64,000 nt of DNA, from assembly GCA_033002965.1 (NCBI GenBank), contig JAURVB010014067.1, positions 1 through 64,000 on the forward strand, in the 5' to 3' direction. The DNA is from Piper betle. Taxonomy: Eukaryota; Streptophyta; Magnoliopsida; Piperales; Piperaceae. The notes beneath the pieces are model-generated. The model was given only the letters and a program-made list of their open reading frames with translations. It was not told the DNA's origin and did not search any database. Within the stretch, counting starts at the first letter, position 1, and every line of letters starts with the position of its first letter. Made by a program: the position numbers and the translations under genes. Of the stretch, positions 36,472 to 55,989 are shown in pieces.

Positions 36472-38010
36472 ATGGACAAGAAGACCAAAACTTTGGTAGG
36501 GAAATCAACTACTAGACAACCATTCTTTGATGGATCCAACTATGCTTATTGGAAGACTAGGATGAGGATCTTTCTTACTTAATGTGACTTTGATTTTTGT
36601 CGAGCAATTTTAGATGGACATATGGATCCTACCTCCAAATGACATGAATGACATGAGAAGGCCAAAAAGGCTCATCCTATCATTGCCAATGCTATGAATG
36701 CCTTGTTTTGTGCTCTTAGGGAAACTGAGTATACTGGAGTTTCAAAATGACTCACAACACAATAGATATGGCAACTTCTTAGAGGTCACACTTGAAGGGA
36801 TATCACAAGTGAAAGAATGCAAGATTAGCCACTTCACCTCCCAATATGAGACATTCAACATGAAAGAAGGAAAGACCATCAATACCATATACAATAAGTT
36901 CATGGCATTATTGTGGGTCTACAAAATATCAGCAAGAAATTGGAGCTAGATGAGCTAAATGGGAAGGTATTGGCATCTCTAACTATTGAGTGAAGACTGA
37001 AAGTGCTGACCATTGAGGAAGCTAAGAATTTGAAGGCTATCACCAAGGCATAGCTACTTTGTTCCCTGATCACACATGAGCACACTCATGAAATAGACAA
37101 GAAGAAAAAGGGTATCCAAGAAGAAGAAGAAAGCCCTGGCTCTCCAACTACTTAAGGATTGCAAAAGTGAAAATGATGAAGATGGAGATATGACATTGAT
37201 AACAAGGAAGTTTAAGGAATTCATAAGGAAAAAAGTTATGTCATCCAAGAAGTTTGACAAGAAAGAAGAAAAGAAAACACGATATGCAAAGAGGATGGAT
37301 GTATGAAATATGAGTGTTTGAATAAGGAGAAGAAAGACAAGAAGTACTTGAAAGGAAAGAAGGTACTCAAGGCAAGCAATGAAAGTGATGATAAAGACAA
37401 AGATTGAAGAAGCATTAAGTGAATTTTGCTTCATGTCAATAGAAGATATAGAGGATAAGGACAAGGATGATCTTCAACAAGCCTTTGAAGACCTCTACAA
37501 AGACTCATTCATGTTGGCTAAAAAAAATAAGGAGCTAAAGTGAATAATGGAAGCCATGGCAAAAAAAATGAGGAGTTGATGGACAAAGTGGCTAGCTTTG
37601 AGGAAGACCTTGAACAACTTACCTCAATCAACAAGGAAGAACTCAAGGATAAGAATAAGGAGTTGCTCAAGCTCCTAGGTGGATCCCAAAAGCTCTCCAA
37701 CATACTACTCCACCAAAGATGCCCCATTTGCAAGCTTGAACTTGGTGATGATCATTCTAAAGGAGAGTTCAACAAGCCACTTTCATTCATCAAAGACTTC
37801 ACCTCAACCTAAGATGGTGAGACTTATAAGAAGGAGGTTCCAAAAGAGAAAGGAAAGGCTACCAAAGAGCACGCCTCTATAAAAAAGTCTACACCAACCA
37901 AGGATGCACCTACATGTCACTATTGCATAACTCATGGACACTAAAAGCTAAGATGTCATCAAAGGCATAAGGTTAAACTTGACACTGAGTGTGTGGATAC
38001 CTAAAGGGTG
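36472..38010 (+). pseudogene. Ty1/copia gag relic (DUF4219/UBN2 and zinc knuckle), pol absent
   Basis: It starts with MDKKTKTLVGKSTTRQPFFD and continues GSNYAYWKTRMRIFLT, the DUF4219-like N-terminus of plant copia gag. Broken frames then preserve ILDGHMDPTSK, NAMNALFCALRETEYTGVS, TIEEAKNLKAITKA (UBN2 region), an acidic coiled segment around 37540-37700, and a degenerate CCHC knuckle CHYC...GH*...C at about 37915-37955, followed by WIPKGCVLK typical of the gag end. In-frame stops occur from about 36580. Protease, integrase and RT are missing: after the knuckle the sequence goes straight into 3' untranslated-like sequence. A dead, pol-deleted element. Confidence 0.82.
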
Positions 38011-39779
38011 TGTTCTTAAGTGCTCCTCCATTTCTTCATCTTTGGGACATCAATGTTTTTTTCGACTTTTCAATGAATTTCAAAAAGGGAATAGTTAAAA
38101 TGAATCAATAAAATATTTTTGTATCCAAATATTTACACAACTCTTTGTGTAAGGAAGTTTTATTGAGGACACAATGAAGAAGATTCTTTTGATTTTTCAA
38201 AATTATTTTACAATTGGGGGTGTTTTCAAATTGGTTGGCATAATGCATACACATGAAAACCATTAAATTGGTGCTGAGGTATCCAAAATTGGTCTTTAGT
38301 AATGATTATTTGGATAATCTTTTGGCCAAATTATTGGAAATTATCACAATCTACAATCAAAAATTGGATCAACATATGTTTCAACTACCGTTCATGTTAA
38401 ACCAATACGAAATACGTAATTAAATACAAATAAATAATAACATACACTCAATGAACAAATAAATAAATAAGCAAATAAATAAATAAAATTTAGTAAACAT
38501 GAATAAGATTAATATTAATAATAATATATATATCAATAATAATAATAAACAATCACATAAGCATCCATCATAATTATGACTAAATAAATAAATAAATACA
38601 TAAATAAATAAATAAAAATACTCATAACATTAAAATATTCTAAATAATGTGAATATGCATATAAACTAACGTAAGGGTTAGCAAAAACGATCAAAAAACA
38701 TTCAAATGGGTTGAAAATGAGCTAAACCGATTAACTGCATTGAACCGATCGGGTCGATTGAGATAACTTAGTCTAGGTAAGATAAACTGGTGGGCTGGGT
38801 CGGCTGGGTTGGTCTGGACTAATGGATGTAGACACAGATACAGGCATGTAGATGGGGTGGCGAGCATGTGAACAAGACTTGGACTGGCAGATGCAAGCGA
38901 GGTCATGGAGCTCAATCGGATGAAAATCTACAACTCAAATCAAGTTAGGCCCATAAGGGCAATCCAATGATCTGAAATCCATATGATGCATGCAAATGAG
39001 ATACCCTGAAAATCTCAAATGGATATTAAACATTGTGTCAGCCTAGATCTAGGCCAAAAACCATGGCTAACACATAAAAAAATTTGTATACCTCACGTAT
39101 AGACTAATAACTCATGCTTTACTATAGCATATCTAAAGCTATCATCTACATGTCGAGTATACTCAGCTTCTATAGCATGTTCATATAGCCATCTAGGTCC
39201 TATACTCATGGTCTGAAAACTTGTCTTACTAGAACTCATTCAAACCGACACGAGATTGGCCTGAACCGGGCAAAACTATAAGCTAGTAAAACCCTAACCT
39301 AAAGCTGGGGTTTTACAAGTTCAACAAAGTATCACGATCTAGGTTAAATCCAAACTAATATTAAAACCTTCAGGCAAAGAGCCTAGGCTTTACATGGTAT
39401 AAGTTGATTAAATTACCCTTTCATCGTGTATACAATTTGTCTTATCATTTAATTTATTACTTGGATTGGACTTTACAATTGTTGTATGATTTATAGTGGT
39501 AAAAGATTTATACTTTAATAGGGTTACTTATGCTAACCAGGTTTTTTAAACCTGGTTAAGGTTTTAACATCTGGTAATGGTCGGGTTTGGGTTTGGGTAG
39601 GCAAAAACTTATATGCGTAATGAGCAGGTTGGTTTGTGCTATTAGTTTAATTAATGGGTTTGGTTTAGGTAATATCCGACTAAACTCAACTGAGAGGTAC
39701 CCCTACTCACTGTCGGCATGTGTGTGAGAGGTGTTGCTATCATCATCTAGTGATAGTTATTGGCAACCGATTTCATCCT
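38011..39779. other. Retrotransposon-derived AT-rich stretch with an LTR-type end at 39317
   Basis: 38440-38640 is a run of imperfect AAATAAAT units. At about 39300-39317 the phrase AAAGCTGGGGTTTTACA resembles the 3' end of the LTRs at 25.1 kb. About 39340-39400 (CACGATCTAGG...GCCTAGGCTTTACATGG) resembles 58400-58462, so these two sites share another dispersed repeat. No gene is seen. Confidence 0.45.
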
Positions 39780-40190
39780 CTTATCAATGAATGAGTTAAA
39801 TAACATTTTTGGTATGGATTGGATGACGAGACACCAAACTTTGATTGACTGCCACAAAAATAAGTTCAATTCTATATCAAAATAAATAAGAGAGTAGTGT
39901 ATCAATGTAGAGGTAGAGATCATTGACGGAACCTCATCTCCTTCTAGAGAGGCTTTCCTTATCAGCATTGTAGCCATTGGTTAGCAGTCATACTGGTTAT
40001 GTCCGACCTTCCAGTAGATAGAGAGTTTGTTGATGCGATTCCGTGGAGATACCGGTGGTCACAAACTAGAGAGGCCAAGTTTGCTATTGAGGTAGTACCT
40101 AGCGCAGCGCCTACACTGAGGACACCATACCAAATGTTGCCATATGAGTTGCAGGAACTCAAGAACCAACCAAGTGTTTCACCTTAGGAT
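39780..40190 (+). pseudogene. Ty3/gypsy protease-RT junction relic
   Basis: Two short pieces are in the order expected for gypsy pol. First, GMDWMTRHQTLIDCH at about 39811-39855 corresponds to the end of the aspartic protease (usual form GMDWL...IDC). Then 39999-40187 reads DLPVDREF...AKFAIEVVPSAAPTLRTPY followed by ELQELKNQPSVSP, the start of reverse transcriptase (usual form LPP.REI.F.I.L.PG..P....YR). Between them the frame is broken. The catalytic YxDD region is not present. A short dead fragment. Confidence 0.78.
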
Positions 40191-41799
40191 ATGTATCAAT
40201 TATAGCTTGTGAGCACATTCATGGCTATAGAGTCCAGCTGAGGAGTTTGATGTTGGACTAACATCCATGTAGGTGGCCGCTAGGAGCTCAAAGACAAAGT
40301 GTGACACTACTCTTCTAGACTATTCCTTGCGGAGGATGATGACACTAGTACTAGTGTGCCCCTACTTCTTTGCCAATTGTATGTAGTTATATGTGTGGTT
40401 TGATGCATATACACATCCTTATGCAATTTTGAGACGTTATTTTCTTAAATGAGGGAGGGTGCAAAATCCGAGCTATTTTCCAGATGGTTTTAGTGTCGAT
40501 TCGGACTTGATCCAGATCGGCCTTTTTGCCGCATATATGTGTCTGGTATGCTATGTATGAGCCAAGGCCATAGTCTCCCCCGGTGCCCAACGCCTCCTGG
40601 TTGGACAGTCTGCTGTCCTAACTCTTATTTTTTGTTTCATTGAATTGAGTACTAGTTAGATATTAGAACTGTATCCCTCACGTGTCTATTGCACATTGCT
40701 TGAGTATAAAACCCTTTCTGTTGATCATAGCCTTCGCGGGACCTACAACATAGTACCTGAAGTCATCCCCAACCACCTAGGGAGAAAATAATAGGTGTGT
40801 GATTCTTGCACTCAGCGCAAAGACACTCAGTGAATGCCATTATGCTTAGCCTTAGGAATTTCTTTTGAAATTCCCACTTCTTATTCTGACACTAAGGCAC
40901 TTAGCTAGCGCCCTTGCACCGAAATTTTGTGTTTCCCCTTGTTTTCATATGAGTGCAAAGGCACTCAACCAACACCCTTATGCCTAGACTAGACACTACT
41001 GCATGCAGTTCACCCTCATGTGCCTAACCAACTAACTAGCTTGTGGCAAGCAAAGGCACTCAGCCAACGCCTTGGCACTAGCATGTTTCTTTGGTTATAA
41101 ATACCCCCCTCATTTCTACCTTTTGCACCCTTTTTCTCTCCTACTCTTTGCCTTCCTCCACCTTCCTCCATTCTCCACTTGCTCCAACACCCTCCTAGGC
41201 TTCTCACAACCATCTCAAAGCCTCAATAGACCATTTACGAGTGGAAGGTTTTGGGGTAGGAAGCCCGAAAAGCTTTCTCTTAGCCCTTCTTGATGTAAAA
41301 GGTCTTTTTTGTCACCCTCTATTCTACATTTAGTAGTCTGTATGCATGTTTGCTAGTTGTGTTTGTATTTTTTGGTTACATTATGCATGTAGATCTATTC
41401 TTAGGAGCATGTCAAGCTTTGTTTGAGCTCAATTGATGTGGTAATAAAATCGATATGATTATTTGTCTATGATATATATGTTTTATATATATACATAGTA
41501 GATCGGGCATGTCTTTTGTTTTAGAATTCCATTTTACATGATACTTAGTATATGTTTTTATTGACATGTACATCTACAAGTGTTATGCATATGATTTTGC
41601 ATAATTAAGTCATTTGCTTCATGTATTGGTGTCACACTTGGTGAAAGGTGGCAGCTTGTCTATTGCTAGTGACATAGCTGCAACTTGCTACAATGCTTCC
41701 ACCATGTTATTGATAATATTTTACTGCAATATTTTTCATATATTTAGGGAGGCATGTTATCTAACTAATGCTAAAATATTGGCATAAATGAATGTAATT
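40191..41799. other. Retrotransposon-derived stretch with degenerate repeats and a TATA box
   Basis: 40805-41080 has about four degenerate copies of GCAAAGGCACTCAGCCAACG spaced 80-120 bp. They are followed by TTATAAATACCCCCC and a pyrimidine-rich segment (41110-41190), the layout of an LTR U3/R promoter. No coding sequence is recognised. Confidence 0.45.
41096..41103 (+). promoter_or_regulatory. TATA box of a probable LTR promoter
   Basis: TATAAATA stands directly after the degenerate repeats and before a C/T-rich tract. The context suggests a retrotransposon promoter rather than that of a host gene, because no host reading frame follows. Confidence 0.4.
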
Positions 41800-44338
41800 A
41801 AGGGTATGAACACAACACCCAAATCCGGACTATGCTTGTTGTGATGTGTGTTTGCTCTGCTATGAATCTGAGATTAACGCTCTTGGTTGATTAAGTTAAA
41901 GGCCTTAATCAAATGTGTTAAAATCATGTAATGATATAATAAGAGCGCATATGAAACTCAGTATGTTTGGGTTTATTTGGGTGTCATTTATGTAGTTAAT
42001 AAAATTGGCAAATTTAAGTGGACATGAATGGAGGGTCAAATCCTTGCTCTTTAGCTCGGTTGTCAAATTCCAAAGCCTAAACATTTGGTCAAATTCCTCA
42101 AATTTTCACCAGAACTTCAGTTGTATGCCAATTTGATTATAGTAAAATTTGAAAACCTTTACATAGGTAGTTTAGCCTATAGAAACTTTCCAAGCCATTA
42201 GGTCAAGTCTGTCCTATGCAAGTCCAAAATTTTCTTTGCCAATGCCTCATCTTCTCAAATTTTTTTAGGCCAGAGTACTTGCAATTTTCGTCTAAAATTT
42301 TTGGGATTATATCTCAAGGTGCTGGTTAGCTTAGCTAATTTTCCCTGAATTATTTGGATTCTCTAGGCCCATAAACAAATCGGAGAACACTATTGCTAGC
42401 CCATGCTAATTTTTGTATCTAACCCTTACGTGTTAGGGCCATAATTCCAAATTGGACCACATTTGGAGTTCAATTGGCCGATTTGAAAAATTGTGGGGTT
42501 AAACCAACACTATCAAGTAGGGTCAAGTCCAAAGTGATTATTCACTAATTGTACTAGAAACATTCTAAACCCTAAGTAAGTTACTTAATGATTATTAATA
42601 AGTGATTAATTAAGACAAATGTGCTAATGAAGTTTTGATTATGTTTGTGCATCTATAGAGGCTTTGTCTCATTTTGTGTGACAATGTGATTAAATTGTGA
42701 TTAGAATTTTTATTTCATTGTTAGGATATGTAAGTGAACTTACCGAGTTAGGACGAGGAGCTCCACTCATCTAGCTTTATAGAACTCTTCTACTTCACCT
42801 TTTGCTTGACTCCCTGAGTGAGGATTTCATTGAGTTTTAGATAGGACGACGTTAGCAGCATTTTATCATATCCCACTGATGTCAGGTCATTTAGTCAAGT
42901 TTTTTGCAGTTTAATAAAACTGTAAGCATGAGATGCTTTGAGGGTTTGTGAAAGTAAGATCTTGAAAGCTTATGATATTAATCTCTACATAAGCCTAACA
43001 TATAAGTATAACGAGTTTGAGATTTTACTAGATAAGCGAGTTATGCTGAGATATGGAGATTGCACTAGTATTCCTTTCACTATAAGTAGTGCAATGTATG
43101 AGGATATTGTGTATGATAGCGGGCGATATGTAGAGGATGTGAGGGCATAAATATATATATTAATGATATGTGTCGTTGAGTTGTTCTGGCATAATTCATG
43201 TTTATGATGTGAGGCCGCTTCGGCCTATGCTTACAACCTAGTGATGTATTCTTGAAGTTTCAACTCCCTCTGTGGGTAATAAGTTACTTATCACCAAGTA
43301 TTGAATTATTAGTAGTTATTTCAGATTAACAATCAAATTTGTTTGATTACTAACAGCTTTCCAATATATATGTAGGTGAGTACCCTTGGTAGTGGGCGTA
43401 GGTGGACAGTTCGGAGGGTTCAAGGTAGGGATGGGGCTTTAGATGTTATGTTATGTATCCTATGGAATCATTTTATATTAAATGACTTATGTATTTTGAG
43501 AACTAAGATTTGCATGACGTATTGTGATATGGGCAAGTGCCCTGAACCCTTACTTTCTAGAGATTATATATGGTGATATAAAAAGGTGCCCTAAACTTAC
43601 TTTCTAGAGATTATATATGATGATATAAATTGGGATTGCTATGGTGCATGTGTTAATTGTGTGATTGTTGTTATTGTTATTATATCATTGTTGTGTAGGG
43701 TGATAACCTTGGCATAATAACTAATGATCTTCTGCAGGGTGTGTAAGCCTCAAAGTCTCAAAACTGATGTTAGAGAACTTACGATATAAAAGTATTTGAT
43801 TATAGCTGTGTGTATGTTGAGTAATGTGGATTAGAAGAGCTTATAGTTCATGCCACTTAAAGAATCTACGTGAAGACCAAGTGTTCAGGTATGATACCTT
43901 AGCACTTGTAAAATGCTTGTGTGTTAAAATACTATTTATCGGGTATGTAGAACGGGTAATTACAACCGAGTGTTCTTTTATTGTAAACTTAGCGTCATTT
44001 GAGAACAAGATACTTAATTCAAAGATCAGAACTAAGTATAAACACTAGATTATGCATGTGTACCTTTAGAGTTTCAGTCCATTAGTTGCAGTAGTAGTGC
44101 AACCTTTGCTGTACTTAGGAATGATCATATGTATGTGTGATAAAGTTCACCCTCTAAGTTGTAAGGGAGGTGTTGGCTCTCTTGTTACTCGAACTACTCA
44201 TATTAAAATCCTGTGAATTAAGATTACCTCTATAATAAGTATCATCAACATTTATCAAACGTCAGACATGATAAGGATTTCGACTTAAGCCTCTTTAAAG
44301 TGATTGGCTTCTGTGATACTAAATATAAATTAGTAGTG
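41800..44338 (-). mobile_element. LTR-like repeat related to 31.2-33.6 kb, ends unresolved
   Basis: 42850-42960 has the block TTTTATCATATCCCACTGAT, GGTCATTTAGTC and TGAGATGCTTTGAGGG shared with the other LTRs of this window. About 42370-42460 and 31480-31560 also resemble each other. No paired LTR ends or duplication were found. The short frames within it are not supported as genes. Confidence 0.45.
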
Positions 44339-44538
44339 CAACAAATAAATTTCCAAATTACAAATGTAATAACCCCAAACAAATTAGTATCACATCGAAC
44401 ATATCCTAGATTATAATCCAATATATAAATAGAGATGAATTTATAAATATTTAACATGGTTAACAACTTTTGAAGGGATAATTTAGGTCCATCAGTTTTT
44501 ACTTGAGTCGGGCCGTTTTAAGTGGTATCAGGGCCGAC

Positions 44539-47308
44539 CAGGGTTGAGAAAATCGGCCGATTCCGTGCGGAATCGGCCGATTTAAATCGGATCGGCGCGA
44601 TGCCGATCCGATTTCGGGGCCGAATCGGTCGGCCCCGAATCGGGTATGGAATCGGCGATTTTCGGCCGATTCCGCCCGATTTAAATCGGAATCGGAATCG
44701 TCCGATTTAAATCGGAATCGGTTTTACGAAATTACCAAAATACCCTAGGTATGATTTTTATTAAATTATTTAAGCATGGGTAAAATGGTAATTTAGATTT
44801 TAAAAACCTAAAATCATACCCCTCTCCCCCTGTTCCGCCGCCGCGTTCCCTCCGCCGCCGCTCCGCCGCGCTGCCGCCGTCCTCAGCTTCGCCCTCCGCC
44901 GCACTGCCACCGTCCTCAGCTCCGCCCTCCGCCGCAATTCCGCCACCGTCATTCCGCCACCGCCAGGTAAACAATCACATTTTCGTTTTGATATGGAAAT
45001 GTTGCTGCATGTGAATTTTGAAAAATTTGATGGGGAAATGTTGCTGCGTGTGGGTTGTTGTTGCTGTTTTCCAGGTAAACAATCACCGTCATTCGGATTT
45101 TAAAAACGTTTAATTTTGTGTTCTTTGTTGTTATGCATCTGGGGCTTATGTCAACCCTTGCATTCTTGTGGATTTCCATTTTTTTGGGGGTGGTCCTTAA
45201 AATTTCTATCTTTGATCCTTTATTACGACCTTGCCGCAGTGTTGCTAAGTTACGAATTTGATGGCAAAAGTTGGAGGTTAACATATCATCAATGCGTAAA
45301 AGCTGTGCATGTGTTTTTAGTGGCCTTGTTCTTGTTTTGGTTTTTTATTTTTGCTTTGCCCATGTGGCAAGTCCCAAAGCAGCGAATGGCTTTCTGCCTA
45401 ATGGTAATTACAGAAAGAAATGAATTTTTGTCATTTTATCACGTCCTAGTTTATCACCTGTGGCTACTCTTGAGCTCATAAGAACTTAAGTTATACCTGT
45501 AAATTTAATCTCTAACCAAATTTCATTTTCCTTTGATCCTTTGCTAAATGGCGTTGGCATTCTGAAGGTTGATTTAGTACAAGTTCATCCATGTTTTCGT
45601 TTAAGTGCAACTATTTGTGCAATGACACTTATGTAGTGGCATGAAATAACTTTTTGTTGGTGTTTGTATATCCATCTCTTGAAGAATGGGAGCATTAACC
45701 TACTAGTCAAATATTACTATGTTTAGCAGATCATGCCATGTGAGATGAGTTCATGCATAAAACCATCATCCGTGGAAGTTGCATTGGAGATCGTACCCTC
45801 TAGGACTTAAAAGAGTCCTTTTTCATGTCTCTTTGGGCATATAATGGTACTTCTATGATCTTGCCTTACATATCCTGGCAATTGGAATGGCTTAAAGTCA
45901 GAAAACCTTGTGTCATACTGGTTTTTCCATTTGTTGTTGAAGGCATTGCTGAACTGGTGCAGCAGTATAAAATAGCTTTTTAGCAATATTAGGACTTTAA
46001 GTTACCAAGATAAAAACACAGCTAAGCAATACCTAATCTCGAGTTCAGGAAATCTTCTCAGATTCTACATGCCCGATTTAAATCACATCGAATGTTAAGA
46101 TCAGGAATTTAGCTACAATTATATGCAACCCGTGACTGTTATCCTACTTAGATGGGATCAAGAGCAGGAAGAATCAAGTAATTTAAGTTTTTTGCCATTT
46201 TGCTTTTCTGTATTCGAAGTCTTATGATTCGATGAGGTCCTTGAATTTTTTGGTGTGCTAGTGTTGATATGCTAGGGTTTTTAGGAACTGTAATTGATGG
46301 TTTTTGCAGTAATTGTCTTTGCCTTGGTGTTCAGTTTGCTGCAAATTTAACTACGGAGTCATTTGAAGTTATCAAAATTTCGAGTGTCTGTCAGAGTGGA
46401 AGATGGATTTGGATGGGAATATGGCACATCCACATTGGTATGCTTCTAAGTAAACCTTACAGTCATTTGTAACTTTTGCGGATGAATTTTCCATAAGTGG
46501 AGTGAATATATTGACTTTAATGCAACATGATTGCTGGACTCAAGGGCAACAATGTTGCAGCTTGTAAGAAGCCTTCCTGCAAACAGAGTGGCACACATTA
46601 AAACTGCAATGGATCGTATTTCATCGATGGCCTCCTCTTAGTGGACAAAGTGCCAGATGAAATGACTCCAACAAAAGTATTAGATGCAGAACCTGAGGGA
46701 CTCATATGAGTTTGACTATGACTCCACGCAGGGTCTCGGTAATGCAGATGGAAGTTCGAGTAGTCCGACAGTGATTAGACTCGACTCTGAATGTTCAGAT
46801 GATGATTAGAGGATAGTTAAGCCCTATGTAAAATTGTGTTGAACATTTATTTTTTGGACTTGTATTAATGTCTTGTTGTTATTATTTGATAGAACACAGA
46901 TGATGATATATGAACATTGTGTATATACTTATGATATTGTGGAAATTGTGATAAATTGTGATGCTCTTTTAGGTATGTAATTATATAAAATTGTGTTCAT
47001 TACATAAAGAGTATATTTTTCAGGTTTGCTCTTATTTGAATTATATAAAGAGTATATTCTTTCAGGTATGTTCTTATTTGTTCTTTCAGGTATGACTCTA
47101 CCGTTGTATTGTTATAATTACATACCTTTGTGATTGTTGTATAAATACTTGAATTTGTGTATTTATGTTGAAAAATTATATAATTATGTATTTTAGGTAT
47201 TTTTGAACTAAGTTGGAAAATTTTTGTATAGGACCGATTTGAACCGATTCAACTGAACCGATTCCTGGCCGATTCAGACCGATTCCGATTCCGATTTATG
47301 CAACCATG
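44539..47308 (+). mobile_element. Internally deleted hAT element, 2770 bp, with 8-bp duplication GGGCCGAC
   Basis: The ends are CAGGGTTGAGAAAATCGG on the left and, in reverse complement, CATGGTTGCATAAATCGG on the right. GGGCCGAC flanks both sides perfectly (44531-44538, 47309-47316). The left 200 bp and right 120 bp are close to those of the 5421-6637 element, including the phrase AAATTACCAAAATACCCTAG. It has the same GC-rich block (44820-44965), then about 1.4 kb of intron-like T-rich sequence and transposase remnants at 46403-46809. This is a deletion derivative of an autonomous hAT. Confidence 0.93.
46403..46809 (+). pseudogene. hAT transposase remnant (BED finger and C-terminal tail) inside the 2.8-kb element
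   Basis: At 46403 ATGGATTTGGATGGGAATATGGCACA matches, at nucleotide level, the start of the transposase on the minus strand at 511; the protein frame WEYGT needs a one-base shift. About 46530-46575 reads IAGLKGNNVAACKK, the distal BED-finger block with its last Cys. 46700-46809 reads DSYEFDYDSTQGLGNADG, then SSSSPTVIRLDSECSDDD and a stop, a typical acidic hAT C-terminal tail. The catalytic core and dimerisation domain are gone, so the N- and C-terminal ends have been brought together by an internal deletion. Confidence 0.75.
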
Positions 47309-47650
47309 GGGCCGACTTAAGATCGTATTGGATAATGGGCTAGACCAAAAAAGAGATATTCCTGGAAAAGAATCTTGTGAACAAAATTTCTCGGAAAAAA
47401 AAGGTGGAATATAAGAAGCCCAAAAATTTTTAAAAAGGAATTTCAAGGACAAAATTACTTAAAGGTGGGGAATTGTAATAACAAAACAAAAGTCTCACGT
47501 CTAATACATCTTGCAATAAGATCCAATATATAAGTGTACATGTATTTATTGATCTTTAATATTATTCACTTTTAAAAAATGACATAAGCCTATCAATTTA
47601 TATTTTGAGTCAAATTATTACAATAATATCGTAGTTTCATACGTATGGAG
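47309..47650 (+). repeat. Dispersed repeat that received the 2.8-kb hAT element (right half)
   Basis: It continues the sequence at 44340-44538. The unit GTAATAACCCCAAACAAATT (44369) recurs as GTAATAACAAAACAAAAGTC at 47475, followed in both by CCAATATATAA and then a phrase ending in AGG/AAG..CC(T/C)ATCA. It resembles the tandem units in the RCC1 intron. No gene. Confidence 0.6.
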
Positions 47651-48259
47651 GCCGAATTAGGGTGGCACATATAGTCTAAGTGCCCCTTATGTACTTCTTT
47701 TTTTTTTTGCAGTTGGCCGAATCAGGCCAACCTTATCCGGAAAAAAACTTTATTTTATTTTTTAAAGTTTTGGTTGAATCAATTTTACTTTTAAAATAAA
47801 TATATTTTAGACAATTCGTAATTTTTTTTCCTTTTCTAATAATTAAGTTTGATTTTCCTAGTGTCTAGTCTAGTAATATGAAAAAATTAGTCTCTCTTTT
47901 CATAGTGCAGCTTGCTTGTAATGAATGGAAAGGGCTATTGTACCACCATTAAATTTATTTTTCCATACTCAATCTACTTAAACACCACTCTAACTAGAAA
48001 ATTTTTTTAAAAAATTGCTTTAGTAGATCACCACACCTTAGTCGTGCTTCAAGAAATAAAAATATAAAAACAATGGGAGGAAGTTGGCTAGGTCTCTTAT
48101 AGAACCATCATCATCGTCGTCGTGACCTATGATGTGCTCTATGTATGTATTATGTACGTACGTATGCACCCATCCCACCTCCACGCCGCTGCCTCCCCTC
48201 CCACTCGCCGCCGCAGGAGGAGGAGGAGAGGACGGCCCCGTTTTCGCTGGCGAGGAGGA
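47651..48259. other. Promoter and 5' UTR region of the NDR kinase gene
   Basis: AT-rich sequence switches to a GC-rich leader at about 48170. The frame is open upstream of the chosen start to 48122, but its residues are low-complexity Arg/Pro/His and the composition is leader-like. No specific promoter motif is claimed. Confidence 0.45.
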
Positions 48260-55050
<6,791 letters not shown>

Positions 55051-55799
55051 TGTCGCAATCCTCTGTTTTAGGATATGATGCATCAATCCATTATTGCCGA
55101 TTGTTTGATGTCGATGATTGTGGCATTGAAACCTGCTCATTTTTAGTCAGGTTGTTTGGATAGCCACGGAAGTGTACAGTTATTATGTAAGTGTGATAGG
55201 ACTCTTAGTAATTGGTGAGGTTAGTTGTGAGTGAGTGGCTTGAGGGAGTGATGGTCTGGGTATTCCTGTGTCAAATGGCTGACCAGGTTGGCAGAGTGAA
55301 TTTTTCTTTGCCTGCTCTTGTGGCTGCCGCCCTTCTCGTCTACTTGGCTTTCCCAAGAGGTTTAGTATGAACATGCAGATGTAACTGTTGTGCATTGGAC
55401 GTCCTCTTTGGAGGCTTCCTGAGATATTAGGATCAGATATAATAACTGCTGGTGTATCTTAATGTTAGCTAGGCTGAAAGAGTTATTTGGCTTACACAAT
55501 TCTGCAGGTAATTCACTTAACGATCATTGCATTCCATGTCAAGTTTATTCATGGACTATGGGGTGGTGGAAAGTTTCTGGTGATTTTTGGATGATTTTGA
55601 TCTTGTCTAGCAAGTTTTGGTTCAATATTAGTTTACTGTATACTTTAATGTTTCTTTTCCTTTTCTAAAACGGGGTTATGTTATGTTGGGTGGTGTAGAA
55701 ATGGGTTTTCACTTCTAATGTTTTTTCCCCCATTCTAATATGTGGTTTAGTTGGGTGGTCTAAAAATGGGTCGTGGGTTTCAATCTAAAATGACTAGCT
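55051..55799. other. 3' UTR and downstream region of the NDR gene
   Basis: T-rich sequence following the NDR stop codon, consistent with a 3' UTR. No further gene is recognised; the frames at 55462-55668 and on the minus strand at 55183-55395 have no domain I know. Confidence 0.45.
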
Positions 55800-55939
55800 A
55801 TTTTTGGAAGCTTAGGAAATGTCAAACAGGTAATATTTTTGAAGGTTTAGGAAATGTCAAACAGTTAATATTTTTGGAGGCTTAGGAAATGTCAAACAGG
55901 TAATATTTTTGGAGGTTTGGGAAATGTCAAACAGGTAAT
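55800..55939. repeat. 35-bp minisatellite, four units
   Basis: Exactly four 35-bp units (55800, 55835, 55870, 55905) of the type ATTTTTGGAGGCTTAGGAAA followed by TGTCAAACAGGTAAT, differing at a few positions. It lies 0.75 kb after the NDR stop. Confidence 0.95.
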
Positions 55940-55989
55940 TCTTTGCTGGTCGTTTACTAACCGCCTAAATCTAAAACCCCCATTGTTAG

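Noticed and set aside
48122..48259. Upstream in-frame ATG for the NDR kinase
   Set aside because: The extra 46 residues are low-complexity Arg/Pro/His without similarity to the family; the ATG at 48260 gives the usual N-terminus MMGDLSD-type.
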